A stretch of DNA of 56,183 bases, from NCBI GenBank assembly GCA_009779895.1, contig WRBB01000019.1, forward strand, positions 1-56,183, given 5' to 3'. Source of the stretch: Lachnospiraceae bacterium. GTDB lineage: Bacteria > Bacillota > Clostridia > Lachnospirales > Lachnospiraceae. The notes beneath the pieces are model-generated. The model saw nothing but the letters and a program-made list of their open reading frames with translations, searched no databases and was not told the DNA's origin. Shown in pieces: positions 42,494-51,110 of this stretch (its first letter is position 1; each line of letters opens with the position of its first letter). The position numbers and the translations under genes are program-made.

Positions 42494-43318
42494 ATGTATC
42501 AGAAATTTAGCTTGGAGCAGATTAGAAATCAAAAAAAGAAGTTTGGATACACAAATAAAGAGCTTGCAAATAGATCGGGTGTACCTGTGAGCACAATTAA
42601 TAAAGTGCTGAGTGGCGGCACCAAATATCCGAGACAGGAAACCCTTGATGCTTTGGTTCAGGCATTGGATATGGAACATACGGCGGTGTTGTATGAATCT
42701 AAAAATGCGGTTTCAATGGTGCGAGAGCCATCTGTAGTTTACGGTATGTCGATGCAACAGCAAAAGTATACGATAGAAGAGTATTTTGCATTACCGGATG
42801 ATAGAAGAGTGGAGTTGATTGATGGTGTATTTTATGATATGGCTGCACCATCTACCAATCATCAGATTGTTTTGGCCGAATTATTCGGTGTGATTCGTGA
42901 TTTTCTAAAAAAGGAAAAGTCAGAATGCCGCGTTTTTGTTGCACCTTATGACGTGCAATTAAGTCAAGATAAAACGACGATGGTGCAACCTGATATTATG
43001 ATTATTTGCGATAAGTCAAAATATACTGGGAGCAAATATTGTATTGGTGCACCGGATTTTATTATTGAAATTGTATCGCCTTTTAGTGCTAGGCGTGATA
43101 ATTTCAAAAAGACAGCAAAATATGAAGAAACGGGGGTTGCTGAATATTGGATTGTGGATCCGATGAAAAAGAGGGTTGTAGTATGCTATTTTGAGGAACC
43201 TGAGTGGATCAATATATATACATTTAGCGATATTGTTCAGTCCATATTGTTTCCACGCTTACAAATTGACTTTAAAGAGATAGAGCGACAATTGGTAGAT
43301 GAGGAGGTGTTTTCATGA
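42494..43318 (+). CDS. XRE-family helix-turn-helix fused to a Uma2-type (PD-(D/E)XK) endonuclease domain
   Basis: This 274-residue protein has an N-terminal XRE DNA-binding domain (residues 7-62, YTNKELANRSGVPVSTINKVLSG) and a C-terminal Uma2 domain from about residue 92. The nuclease-like elements are VELIDGVFYDMAAPS, the PD in MVQPDIMIICD, the E in PDFIIEIVSPFS and Lys in KYEETGVAEYWIVDP. AAAGGAGG lies upstream. Uma2 proteins are widespread and of unclear function; this fusion resembles a self-regulated antitoxin or defence element. The next gene overlaps by four bases. Confidence 0.85.
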   Translation: MYQKFSLEQIRNQKKKFGYTNKELANRSGVPVSTINKVLSGGTKYPRQETLDALVQALDMEHTAVLYESKNAVSMVREPSVVYGMSMQQQKYTIEEYFALPDDRRVELIDGVFYDMAAPSTNHQIVLAELFGVIRDFLKKEKSECRVFVAPYDVQLSQDKTTMVQPDIMIICDKSKYTGSKYCIGAPDFIIEIVSPFSARRDNFKKTAKYEETGVAEYWIVDPMKKRVVVCYFEEPEWINIYTFSDIVQSILFPRLQIDFKEIERQLVDEEVFS

Positions 43319-43866
43319 TAGCGATGCAATATAACATTAAGTTGCCCAGTGATTATAATATGGATATCATAAAAAAACGGGTCAAGGACAATGGATTTAA
43401 AACGGATGGATTTAAAGGTCTTGAGATGAAATCTTATTTAATTGCAGAAAAAGGCAAACATAGAAATATTGAAAATGAGTATGCTCCATTTTATTTGTGG
43501 AGTCAGATTGAGGGAATGAATAAATTTTTGTTGGAAGGCCCTTTTCATAATATTTTAAATTCTTTTGGATGGACTTCTGTAAATACTTGGCAAGTTATAC
43601 ATGCTACGGTAAAAAAACATAAAGATATTCAATATGCAATTGTAAATAAAACAAAAATTATGCCTCGTGATGATTTTGGTGTATTGTTTGACAGACAAAA
43701 AAAGAATTTTGAATTATGGAAAGACAGTAAATGGCTAAGTTCATGTATCATTTCATACAACCCAACAACATGGGAATTGTGTACTTTTTTGCAATCCAAT
43801 CATTTAGAAATGATAAACGAAGTGACTGATGGAGGATTGATATACGAATCTTACCATGTTTCTTGA
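43315..43866 (+). CDS. DUF4865 family protein
   Basis: This 183-residue protein begins MIAMQYNIKLPSDYNMDIIKKRV, matching my recollection of the DUF4865 family, in which a conserved FWxxEGMNxFL-type segment follows (here LWSQIEGMNKFLLEGPFHNIL). Its function is unknown; the fold is thought to resemble small monooxygenase-like proteins. Its ATG overlaps the stop of the XRE-Uma2 gene (ATGA), with GAGGAGG upstream, so the two are translationally coupled. Confidence 0.65.
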   Translation: MIAMQYNIKLPSDYNMDIIKKRVKDNGFKTDGFKGLEMKSYLIAEKGKHRNIENEYAPFYLWSQIEGMNKFLLEGPFHNILNSFGWTSVNTWQVIHATVKKHKDIQYAIVNKTKIMPRDDFGVLFDRQKKNFELWKDSKWLSSCIISYNPTTWELCTFLQSNHLEMINEVTDGGLIYESYHVS

Positions 43867-43956
43867 TGGGTTAGAATGTATTTGGATTTTGGCAATGGGA
43901 AAATTGGATTACATTTAGAAAGAATAAACACCGAGGATAGTATTTGCGAAGTATTC

Positions 43957-43985
43957 TTGAACGCAAGGATATCATATGGTACAAT
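43957..43985 (+). promoter_or_regulatory. Promoter of the ATPase gene at 44034
   Basis: TTGAAC at 43957-43962 and TACAAT at 43980-43985 are separated by 17 bases. The predicted transcript starts about 40 bases before the ATPase start codon. Confidence 0.6.
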
Positions 43986-44033
43986 TAGGTGAATCATAAA
44001 TCAATTACTCGTGTTTCACCAAGGAGAAAACAT

Positions 44034-45422
44034 ATGTTTATTGGTCGGGAAGAAGAATTGAAAATACTTGAAAGGCGCTACAATAGTGATAGATTTGAAT
44101 GCCTAATTATATACGGGCGCAGGCGTGTAGGTAAAACCACTCTGGTTAGTGAATTTTGTAAAAATAAAAAGAGCATTTTTTTCTCAGCAAGAGAAGAGAG
44201 TAAAAAGGCTAGTTTAGACACATTTTCTGGAGTTATGAATACTTTTTTAAGCACACCCAATGCCAGCTCCTATATTAGTTTTGAGCATTTGTTTTCTGAT
44301 ATTTATGACCGATATAGAGAGGAACGTCTTGTTGTAGTAATTGATGAGTTTCCTTACGTTGCTCAATCGGATAAGAGTATTATCTCAGTCATACAACATA
44401 TGATTGACCATAAATTTGAAAAGTCCAAACTCTTTTTCATACTAAGTGGTTCTTCTATGAGTTTCATGGAAGAAAGGGTACTTGGGTATAGTAGTCCATT
44501 GTATGGGCGTAGAACGGGTCAAATGAAGATAGAACCTGTGGATTTTTCGGAAAGTAGGAAGTACGCACAAGGTTATACTATGGTAGAGCAGGTGCAGTTA
44601 TACGGTATATTAGGTGGTATACCCAAATATCTGTCATTTATTCATTCGGAATCTTCAGTAAAAGAAATTATAATTGAAACCTATTGCAATGCAGATGGTT
44701 ATATGTATGAAGAGCCTTTGAATTTATTAAAGCAGGAGTTGCGAGAGCCGTCTACTTATAATAGCATTATTGAGGCAGTTGCAAATGGTTATAGTCGTTT
44801 AAATGACATTTCATCCAAAATAGGTTTGGAGAAAGATAAAACGGCAAAATATATAAAGTCGTTGATAGAATTACAAATTATTCATAAGGAAGTTCCTGTT
44901 ACAGAAAATGAAAAAAGCAGGAAAACCTTATATGTATTAAGTGACAATATGTTTCGCTTTTGGTATAGGTTTATATACAAAAATACAAGAGAAATTGAGC
45001 TTGGCCTGGGGGAACATATTTATGAGAAGCGGATAAAGCCATATCTGAATGAATACTTAGGTTTGGTTTTTGAAGGGGTTTGTTTACAACATATATGGGA
45101 TTTGAATAAAAAATTAAAGTTACCTTTTCTCTTTTTGAAATGTGGTCGCTGGTGGGGTAATAATCCATTGACGAAACAGGAGGAGGAAATAGATTTTATT
45201 GCCTTTGAGCAAGAAAGTGCAATGTTTGGGGAGGTTAAATGGAGAACTGAAAAAGTAGGGTTTCCAGTTTTAAATGCATTACAGGTAAAGGCGAGGATGT
45301 TTCATAACTTTAAAGAAAAGTATTATGTATTGTACTCGAAAGCGGGATTTGATGATGAATTAATTTGTTATGCGAAGAAAAATTTAAATGTATTACTGTT
45401 TAATCTGGAAGATTTAGAGTGA
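44034..45422 (+). CDS. P-loop ATPase with C-terminal DUF234 / nuclease-like domain
   Basis: This 462-residue protein belongs to the archaeal-type ATPase_2 family. Walker A is IYGRRRVGKTTLVSEF, Walker B LVVVIDEFPYVAQ, followed by LSGSSMSFM (sensor). A winged-helix segment (GYSRLNDISSKIGLEKDKTAKYIKSL) leads to the DUF234 domain, whose EEIDFIAFEQESAMFGEVKWRT has the D-(x)n-ExK pattern of PD-(D/E)XK nucleases. The start at 44034 has AAGGAG 8 bases upstream. The family is common in mobile or accessory regions and its role is unsettled; a defence or DNA-processing role is possible. Confidence 0.85.
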   Translation: MFIGREEELKILERRYNSDRFECLIIYGRRRVGKTTLVSEFCKNKKSIFFSAREESKKASLDTFSGVMNTFLSTPNASSYISFEHLFSDIYDRYREERLVVVIDEFPYVAQSDKSIISVIQHMIDHKFEKSKLFFILSGSSMSFMEERVLGYSSPLYGRRTGQMKIEPVDFSESRKYAQGYTMVEQVQLYGILGGIPKYLSFIHSESSVKEIIIETYCNADGYMYEEPLNLLKQELREPSTYNSIIEAVANGYSRLNDISSKIGLEKDKTAKYIKSLIELQIIHKEVPVTENEKSRKTLYVLSDNMFRFWYRFIYKNTREIELGLGEHIYEKRIKPYLNEYLGLVFEGVCLQHIWDLNKKLKLPFLFLKCGRWWGNNPLTKQEEEIDFIAFEQESAMFGEVKWRTEKVGFPVLNALQVKARMFHNFKEKYYVLYSKAGFDDELICYAKKNLNVLLFNLEDLE

Positions 45423-45513
45423 TTTTGAAAATGGTTTTCTACTAGGGTTATGAGATATTGCTTGTGTTATGGTGCAGTTGGTGTTGCTTTATTAAAAAAT
45501 GGAGGGAAGAAAA

Positions 45514-46083
45514 GTGAAAAAGAAAAAAATATTATTAATTGTGATGGTTTTGTCGTTGTTAGCCAGTTCATTGGCTGTTTATGCGGAAACGACAGTGTCC
45601 GATACAGCTTATTCTGAACAAGAATATGCTTCACAAGAACGTTTACAGTTGACAGGCAGTGCAGAAAAAATGCGCTTATATGATTTTTTATTTGAAACCC
45701 ATACATTTTTGATGGTATATGAAGCACGGGATTTTATGGAGCAATATCATGAGGAAAAAAATCTATGGATAGATGCTATGGCAAGTGGTGCTTTTGATGA
45801 AGAATCCATGAGGGATCTTCAAATGATGTTGGATAAGGAAGCTTGGACAATAGACATTATGTACCCACTGGAGCATCCATTTGCATTGAGTCATGATGAG
45901 TTTTTGGAAGTATATTTCTATTTTACGGAAGCAAACCCTCAATTTTTCCTGAATCAAATAGTGCCGTTGCTTTTGTCTTGTGAGGAAGAATTATTAACAC
46001 CGGCTATAACGCTTCATGCATACTATGCTTTTGCTGCAAACCGGCACTTAGATTTCGAAAGGCCAAGCGATGGATTATGGTAG
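45514..46083 (+). CDS. Small secreted protein of unknown function
   Basis: This 189-residue protein has a Lys-rich N-terminus and a signal peptide (ILLIVMVLSLLASSLAVYA, predicted cleavage after A-V-Y-A). GTG at 45514 is chosen because GGAGGG lies 7 bases upstream; an ATG at 45499 would overlap that site. The mature part is acidic and helical, with FLEVYFYFTEANPQFF and ITLHAYYAFAANR, phrases reminiscent of the N-terminal region of clostridial transglutaminase-like secreted proteins. No catalytic domain follows, so it may be a truncated relative. Confidence in any function is low. Confidence 0.7.
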   Translation: MKKKKILLIVMVLSLLASSLAVYAETTVSDTAYSEQEYASQERLQLTGSAEKMRLYDFLFETHTFLMVYEARDFMEQYHEEKNLWIDAMASGAFDEESMRDLQMMLDKEAWTIDIMYPLEHPFALSHDEFLEVYFYFTEANPQFFLNQIVPLLLSCEEELLTPAITLHAYYAFAANRHLDFERPSDGLW

Positions 46084-46109
46084 GCTGTTAAAATGAGGAG
46101 CAGGTGTAG

Positions 46110-46805
46110 ATGATTTTAAATTATGATGATTTTGTAAGGACAGTATTAGAGAAAGGATTCACTATGGGTGGTGGCAACAGTGAGGGCATTTATTCTGTAA
46201 TCCCTTGGAATTGGAATGAAGAACCACCTTATGAAACTTCTGTGGCATGGCATACAGGAGATGCAAAAACCGATCCTTGGGAGTGGCGTATGCGTGTTTT
46301 AGAAGAGCGCAATGACATTGCTTATGCCAAAGTTTTTTTCAAAAAAAGCGGTTTTATTTCCAAGGAATGGTATCCTTATTTTTGGGTTGCCAGACGTGGA
46401 AATAAAAGTTTTGAAGAGATGTATTTTGAGGGGAAACTCAGTCACTTTGCTAAGCGAATTTATGATGTGGTGGAGGCGCACGATGCCTTGCCGTCTCATG
46501 AGATAAAACAGATTGCCGGATTTGTGCGAGAGGACAAATCCGGTTTTGAGCGGGCTTTGGTAGAGTTGCAAATGAACATGTTTTTGACCATGTGCGGGCA
46601 ACAGCAAAAACGATCCATGAAAGGTGGGAACTATGGTATGCCATCAGTGATTTTTTGTACGACGGAGAAATTTTGGGGGGAAGAAATGGTGGAGAAAGTG
46701 GCAGAGATAGATGTGGATTTTGCGGAAGAAGAGATATGGGAGCAGGTGCAAAAAGTGAATCCGGCGGCGCAGGAGAAAAAGATACGGAAATTTATATATG
46801 GGTAA
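46110..46805 (+). CDS. AlkZ-related protein
   Basis: This 231-residue cytosolic protein contains VAWHTGDAKTDPWEWRMRVLEE, AYAKVFFKKSGFISKEWYPYF and ARRGNKSFEEMYFEGKLS, which I recognise as the pattern of small proteins annotated as AlkZ-related (relatives of DNA glycosylases that unhook crosslinks). It lacks the full length of AlkZ. AGGAGCAGG precedes the ATG. It ends just before a 220-base gap, so is probably not part of the following cluster. Confidence 0.6.
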   Translation: MILNYDDFVRTVLEKGFTMGGGNSEGIYSVIPWNWNEEPPYETSVAWHTGDAKTDPWEWRMRVLEERNDIAYAKVFFKKSGFISKEWYPYFWVARRGNKSFEEMYFEGKLSHFAKRIYDVVEAHDALPSHEIKQIAGFVREDKSGFERALVELQMNMFLTMCGQQQKRSMKGGNYGMPSVIFCTTEKFWGEEMVEKVAEIDVDFAEEEIWEQVQKVNPAAQEKKIRKFIYG

Positions 46806-46903
46806 TTATAAGTGCAACCAAAATGCATGTTTCCTCGAGTATAAAACAGTTTATAAAACTTTAATAAAAATTTAATAAAGTCCCCAGAACCCTGATTTTT
46901 CTA

Positions 46904-46913
46904 GGGGGGGGGG
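46904..46913. repeat. Homopolymeric tract of ten G
   Basis: Ten consecutive G residues lie in an AT-rich gap, 34 bases upstream of the -35 box of the VWA gene promoter. Such tracts change length by slipped-strand replication, and near promoters this can switch expression. It could also be a site of sequencing length error. Confidence 0.85.
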
Positions 46914-46947
46914 TGAAATGTGGAATGAAAAAGTAAGTGATTGTAGG

Positions 46948-46976
46948 TTGCGTTTTAAAGTTATGTTTGTTATAAT
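46948..46976 (+). promoter_or_regulatory. Promoter of the VWA-sheath-tube cluster
   Basis: TTGCGT at 46948-46953 and a perfect TATAAT at 46971-46976 are 17 bases apart. Transcription would start near 46983, 60 bases before the VWA gene. No terminator is seen from here to the end of the window, so the cluster is probably one operon. Confidence 0.75.
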
Positions 46977-47042
46977 TCAAAAAAAGGTTGAGAGCTTTAT
47001 CTTTATTCTAACAATACTAGATGAAAAGTGCAGGTGTTAAGT

Positions 47043-48863
47043 GTGAGAAGAGTTTGGAAAGAAATCATTGCAATTGTATTGGTTTTATCTACGGTTTTCA
47101 TTATTTTTCCAAAGTCTGCCTTTGCATCAGAGAGAGCTTCTCCGGAAGTAATCATTTTATTTGATATTAGCACCTCTATGCGGGATAATGACACAGAGTT
47201 TTTGGCTCCGGATGCTTTAAAAGAATTGGTAAATAACTTACCGTCTTACTGGAATATAGGACTTGTTACATACAACATTGATTTGGTACATGTAATCGAA
47301 CCGGTAGTAGGGAATCGTGCAGAGATTCTTCAAGCTTTGGATGATGTACAATATATCAGCTTTACAAATGCGGCGGCGGGCTTAGAAAAAGCAAGGGAAT
47401 TGTTTTCTGAGCATGCTCAGTCTCAAACCATTCTATTTGTTACAGATGGCGAAAAGGCAGCGATGCCGAGTTATGAAGAAACAGCACAGGCAAATCAGCT
47501 GGCAGATGTAGAGCTGAATAAAGTAATTGAAAGTGATATAACCGTTCATTCCATTATTATGGGTCACGAGTTTTATAGGTCGGATTCAGATGTGATTGAT
47601 TTGGCAGAGGCAACAGGGGGCAGACTGTTTGCAAATACCTTATCAACAGGATTAAGGGATGTGGTGTATCAATTGCTCTTTGATACGTTGCAAGTGCCAT
47701 ACAGTACTGTAGGTGTAGCCCAAATGGCAGATGGGACAGGCAACTTTGTCATAAGGCTTCCGATGATAGAAGTAGATTTGGTACGTATATTCATTACAGG
47801 TGAATCGGCGATTGCCAATGTAGTTGTCAGTGGAGCGGGCAGCGAAGTAGAGATATCGACAGGTCAACGTTTTGCCACGATAGAGATTGTGCAACCAACA
47901 GAGCAAGAGATTCAGATTGCATTTACCGGCACAGGTACCACCAATGCTTACATGATGTTGGAATGGGACTTACACCTGATGGCCGAACATTCATATATAG
48001 GTGAACCAATTCAATTATGGTTAGCCGATGATGCAGGAAACAACGTGTTTTTAAATTCCTTTTTTGAAGGTGAATCTTTTGATTTACTTGTAAATGAGGA
48101 AGAAATACAAGGGAGGGTAAAACAAGGATACCTACAATTAGACACAGTAACAAAAGAAGCCGGAAATTATATCATTCAATTTCGTTTGGATACATTAGGT
48201 ATCAACACCATGGCAGGTTCAAATGCTATCATGATTCATCTGGAGAGCATGTCACCAGTTATTCTACACGAACCACAAGAAATAGAACCAGAACCAATTC
48301 AAGAAGTTTCGCAAGAAATAAATATGACTGTTTTAGTAGCTACTATGATAAGTCTTGTTTTAGTGTTCCTTTTATTTGTATTTTTATCAAAGAGAAAGAA
48401 AAAAACAGAAACTGCAAGAACAATAACATCAAGAGGCAGGCCAGCAGGCTTTGAAAGTAAATATGCCTTTAGTGGTAAGTTAAATCTTTATGTAACACAT
48501 ACACCTGAGGATGTAGATATTCCACCGCAAACCTTTGATCTGTTTCGTTTGGGGGCAAAACAGAAGATTTCTTTGGGAGATATTTTGCAAAAATGCAGCA
48601 TTGCAAGGGGTTTTTCAGGTGTAGAAAACATTTATTTTGCAGGTAGTAAGCAACATGCATTGCAAGTGATTAATGGTTCGGACTGCACAATTATGGTAGG
48701 TCGGGATTTATTAATAAAAAATCAAAGCCGTATGATAAATTATGGTGAAAAAATTCATGTAACTTGTGCGGATGAAGTAAGTGAATTAGAGCTTCATTAT
48801 AGAAATGTAAAGCCCAGTGAAAAACGAGTACTGGTAGCACCTTTGATTGGTTACAATGAATGA
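47043..48863 (+). CDS. Membrane-anchored von Willebrand factor A (VWA) domain protein
   Basis: This 606-residue protein has a signal or anchor helix (residues 7-28), an extracellular VWA domain with MIDAS residues D41-x-S43-x-S45 (LFDISTSM), Thr in SFTNAAAGLEKA and Asp in LFVTDGEKA, a beta-rich extracellular region, one membrane helix at about 430-450 and a cytosolic tail of about 155 residues. The tail (residues 475 to end) contains NQSRMINYGEKIHV and VSELELHYRNVKP, with an overall beta pattern that could be FHA-like or another scaffold. GTG at 47043 has AGGTG upstream. It overlaps the next reading frame by 4 bases (ATGA). It may link an external signal to the cytosolic apparatus. Confidence 0.82.
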   Translation: MRRVWKEIIAIVLVLSTVFIIFPKSAFASERASPEVIILFDISTSMRDNDTEFLAPDALKELVNNLPSYWNIGLVTYNIDLVHVIEPVVGNRAEILQALDDVQYISFTNAAAGLEKARELFSEHAQSQTILFVTDGEKAAMPSYEETAQANQLADVELNKVIESDITVHSIIMGHEFYRSDSDVIDLAEATGGRLFANTLSTGLRDVVYQLLFDTLQVPYSTVGVAQMADGTGNFVIRLPMIEVDLVRIFITGESAIANVVVSGAGSEVEISTGQRFATIEIVQPTEQEIQIAFTGTGTTNAYMMLEWDLHLMAEHSYIGEPIQLWLADDAGNNVFLNSFFEGESFDLLVNEEEIQGRVKQGYLQLDTVTKEAGNYIIQFRLDTLGINTMAGSNAIMIHLESMSPVILHEPQEIEPEPIQEVSQEINMTVLVATMISLVLVFLLFVFLSKRKKKTETARTITSRGRPAGFESKYAFSGKLNLYVTHTPEDVDIPPQTFDLFRLGAKQKISLGDILQKCSIARGFSGVENIYFAGSKQHALQVINGSDCTIMVGRDLLIKNQSRMINYGEKIHVTCADEVSELELHYRNVKPSEKRVLVAPLIGYNE

Positions 48864-51076
48864 TGTACAGCAGTAAACAAAGAAAGGACGTGGTATCGTT
48901 GTCAGTAATCAAGCAAACAAACAAAACCCTATTGATAGATAGCATTAACCCGGAGCGGTTAAATTTATTGACTATGATTGGGGAAGTGAAAAATGTAGAC
49001 AGCCTAAGTGATGAAAAGGTGCAAGAGATTGTAAGTTACTTGGAAGTATCTAGTTTTGATGAGGTATTGGAAAAGTTTGTTCCGGTGGTATATTCTTGTT
49101 ACAACGCCAATAACCAAAAAGTAATGTATACCCTAGAGCGTCCGGAAAATGTACCGGAAAATATGTTGACGGAAATATATTTGAATAAACATTTGGATTT
49201 CTTAAAAATGCTCTTAACCTTAGTTGAAACAAAACGTTCTCAAGGGATTATGAATGTAGACTTTAAGTTTGAAAAACTATTGGAATTGATTAGCCCGGCA
49301 AAAGTAATGGATGATATCAAGCAGGTGCGGGCAGATCTTCGTTATACTTACGGGGAATATGCAAAATTAGAAGAGGGCGATCCCAAAAAACTGGATGTAG
49401 CAGATAAGTTGAATGTCCTAATGGAAGAAGCCAGTGAGAATTATTCAAATGTATTAGCAATGTTGCCTTTGGCCATAGAAGATATCAAAACCAGACTATT
49501 ACTTGGTGTCTCTGATAATGAGAAAGATAGTACACCTTTGGCATTGGGTATGCTTACCATGGGAGATGAGGGTGAGTTAAAAGTTTTAGAAGCACCCAAA
49601 GTGGAAACCACGGCTTTGGCAGAGATAGATGATCATGTAAATGAAGGATTAATGGAAGCCATTCATGATGATTATGAAGCAGTTTGTGATCATCAATCCC
49701 CCTATGTAAAAGCCTTGGCCATTCGTACATTTTGTCCTTTGGCTAGTACATCAGAACAAGCGGTGCATGTAGCAACAGAGGTGCAAAACTATAACTCCTA
49801 TTTAGACTTTTATAAACACGCAAAAGAAGATTTTATCAAGGTAGTGAAACCGTTGGCAGAAAAGCTCTTGGGAATCAAAGCATTTTTTGATCAGTATCCG
49901 GATAAAATCAAAGGCGGTATGAAACCAAAGCTGCTGATAGCCAATTGTACACCGGAAATGTTAGCAAAAAGCAGCAACTTGCCAAGACTGATTGCATACT
50001 TAAATTCAGTTAATGAAAAAAATGATTATACCAATACCATTTGGCATGCCATTGTTCCATCGATTGCTTGGGATGCCCGTCAAAGAACAAAATTGACCAG
50101 AGAGCGTTTTAAAGGGAATACCTTAGTGGAAAATCCTTATGTAAATAGTACGGAATCTTTGGTGCGTTTGATGGATGTATTAAAAGACTATCGGATTCGT
50201 TGCTTCTTTAGTTTTGAGGGGAATGAGTTTACCACCTTTAATCAATTGGCAACAGAGGGGGCAGAGCCATATATTGAACGTTGTATGCCTTTGACAGACA
50301 AACAATTTAGTGAGTTTGCCATTCCTTGCTTGCCAAACTTTACGGTAGTGCCAAAAGATAAGTCAGGTGTGATTTTAGACAAACGTATGCAACTAAGTGA
50401 AGATGGTGGTGTTACCCTTTCTAAGGAAAAAGAAGATATTATGCGACTGTGGGTAGAGGGCGTATATATCGGAGCGGCTTATGTGGCAGCAGGTTTGATG
50501 GCAGCATGTCAGTGTCCGGCTTATTTAAAGAAAATCTTTAAGCGAAACGTGGATGCCGGTTTACCGGGAGTACGATTTGACATTGAGCAAGGTGATAATG
50601 CTCTGCGGGCCAAAACCACGATGGCAAAGGAGATTACCGGATTTACAACAAGCATCAAAGACCAGATTAACCGTCTTAACTTTGGCTTTGTATTTTCTTC
50701 TGAAAATGCGACTTGTGACGGGGAAAACATTGCTCATATCACAGTTTATAAAGCACGTTGTTTGATGACAAGCGGAAATAGTTATGAGCCGACTTATAAA
50801 ACAAAGGTAAGTACTTATATAGAAAGAGTACTGCGCCATGCAACAGGTGATTTTAAGGCAGATAATATTCGGGAGTTTTTCTCCAATCGCCCAAGTAGCC
50901 AAAAGAGCCAGTGGCTTGAGAAAAAAGGAAAAATCAATGGCATTATCCAAATGGGTGATGATATAGAATTTAACATTGATGAAGAAAGTGGCATTTGTAC
51001 ATTGGATGCAACCTTTAATGGGGATAGCAAAAATTTAGAAATTGAAATCAAACGTCACGCAGCAGCGACAACATAA
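48860..51076 (+). CDS. Large sheath-like protein (putative contractile sheath, TssBC/phage-tail-sheath type)
   Basis: This 738-residue protein has no membrane helix, signal peptide or nucleotide motif. Its N-terminal ~260 residues are helical. The central part has LLIANCTPEMLAK, LIAYLNSVNEKNDYTNTIWHAIVPSIAW and GVYIGAAYVAAGLMAAC. The C-terminus (IERVLRHATGDF, then IREFF, KKGKINGIIQMGDDIEF, LDATFNGDSKNLEIEIKR) follows the order of the conserved C-terminal domain of tail sheaths: helices, a Gly turn, then a beta hairpin with a final 'G-strand'. Fused TssB plus TssC would be of about this size. The assignment is fold-level inference. ATG at 48860 overlaps the VWA stop; TTG at 48899 behind AAAGGA is a good alternative start. 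Confidence 0.5.
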   Translation: MMYSSKQRKDVVSLSVIKQTNKTLLIDSINPERLNLLTMIGEVKNVDSLSDEKVQEIVSYLEVSSFDEVLEKFVPVVYSCYNANNQKVMYTLERPENVPENMLTEIYLNKHLDFLKMLLTLVETKRSQGIMNVDFKFEKLLELISPAKVMDDIKQVRADLRYTYGEYAKLEEGDPKKLDVADKLNVLMEEASENYSNVLAMLPLAIEDIKTRLLLGVSDNEKDSTPLALGMLTMGDEGELKVLEAPKVETTALAEIDDHVNEGLMEAIHDDYEAVCDHQSPYVKALAIRTFCPLASTSEQAVHVATEVQNYNSYLDFYKHAKEDFIKVVKPLAEKLLGIKAFFDQYPDKIKGGMKPKLLIANCTPEMLAKSSNLPRLIAYLNSVNEKNDYTNTIWHAIVPSIAWDARQRTKLTRERFKGNTLVENPYVNSTESLVRLMDVLKDYRIRCFFSFEGNEFTTFNQLATEGAEPYIERCMPLTDKQFSEFAIPCLPNFTVVPKDKSGVILDKRMQLSEDGGVTLSKEKEDIMRLWVEGVYIGAAYVAAGLMAACQCPAYLKKIFKRNVDAGLPGVRFDIEQGDNALRAKTTMAKEITGFTTSIKDQINRLNFGFVFSSENATCDGENIAHITVYKARCLMTSGNSYEPTYKTKVSTYIERVLRHATGDFKADNIREFFSNRPSSQKSQWLEKKGKINGIIQMGDDIEFNIDEESGICTLDATFNGDSKNLEIEIKRHAAATT

Positions 51077-51110
51077 GAAAGCTTAAATTTTTTGAAGGAG
51101 GAAATAAGAA

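Noticed and set aside
46904-46913. G tract as the stem of a terminator with the upstream CCCC
   Set aside because: Only about four pairs can form with CCCC at 46882, and no T-run follows. The tract is better treated as a homopolymer.
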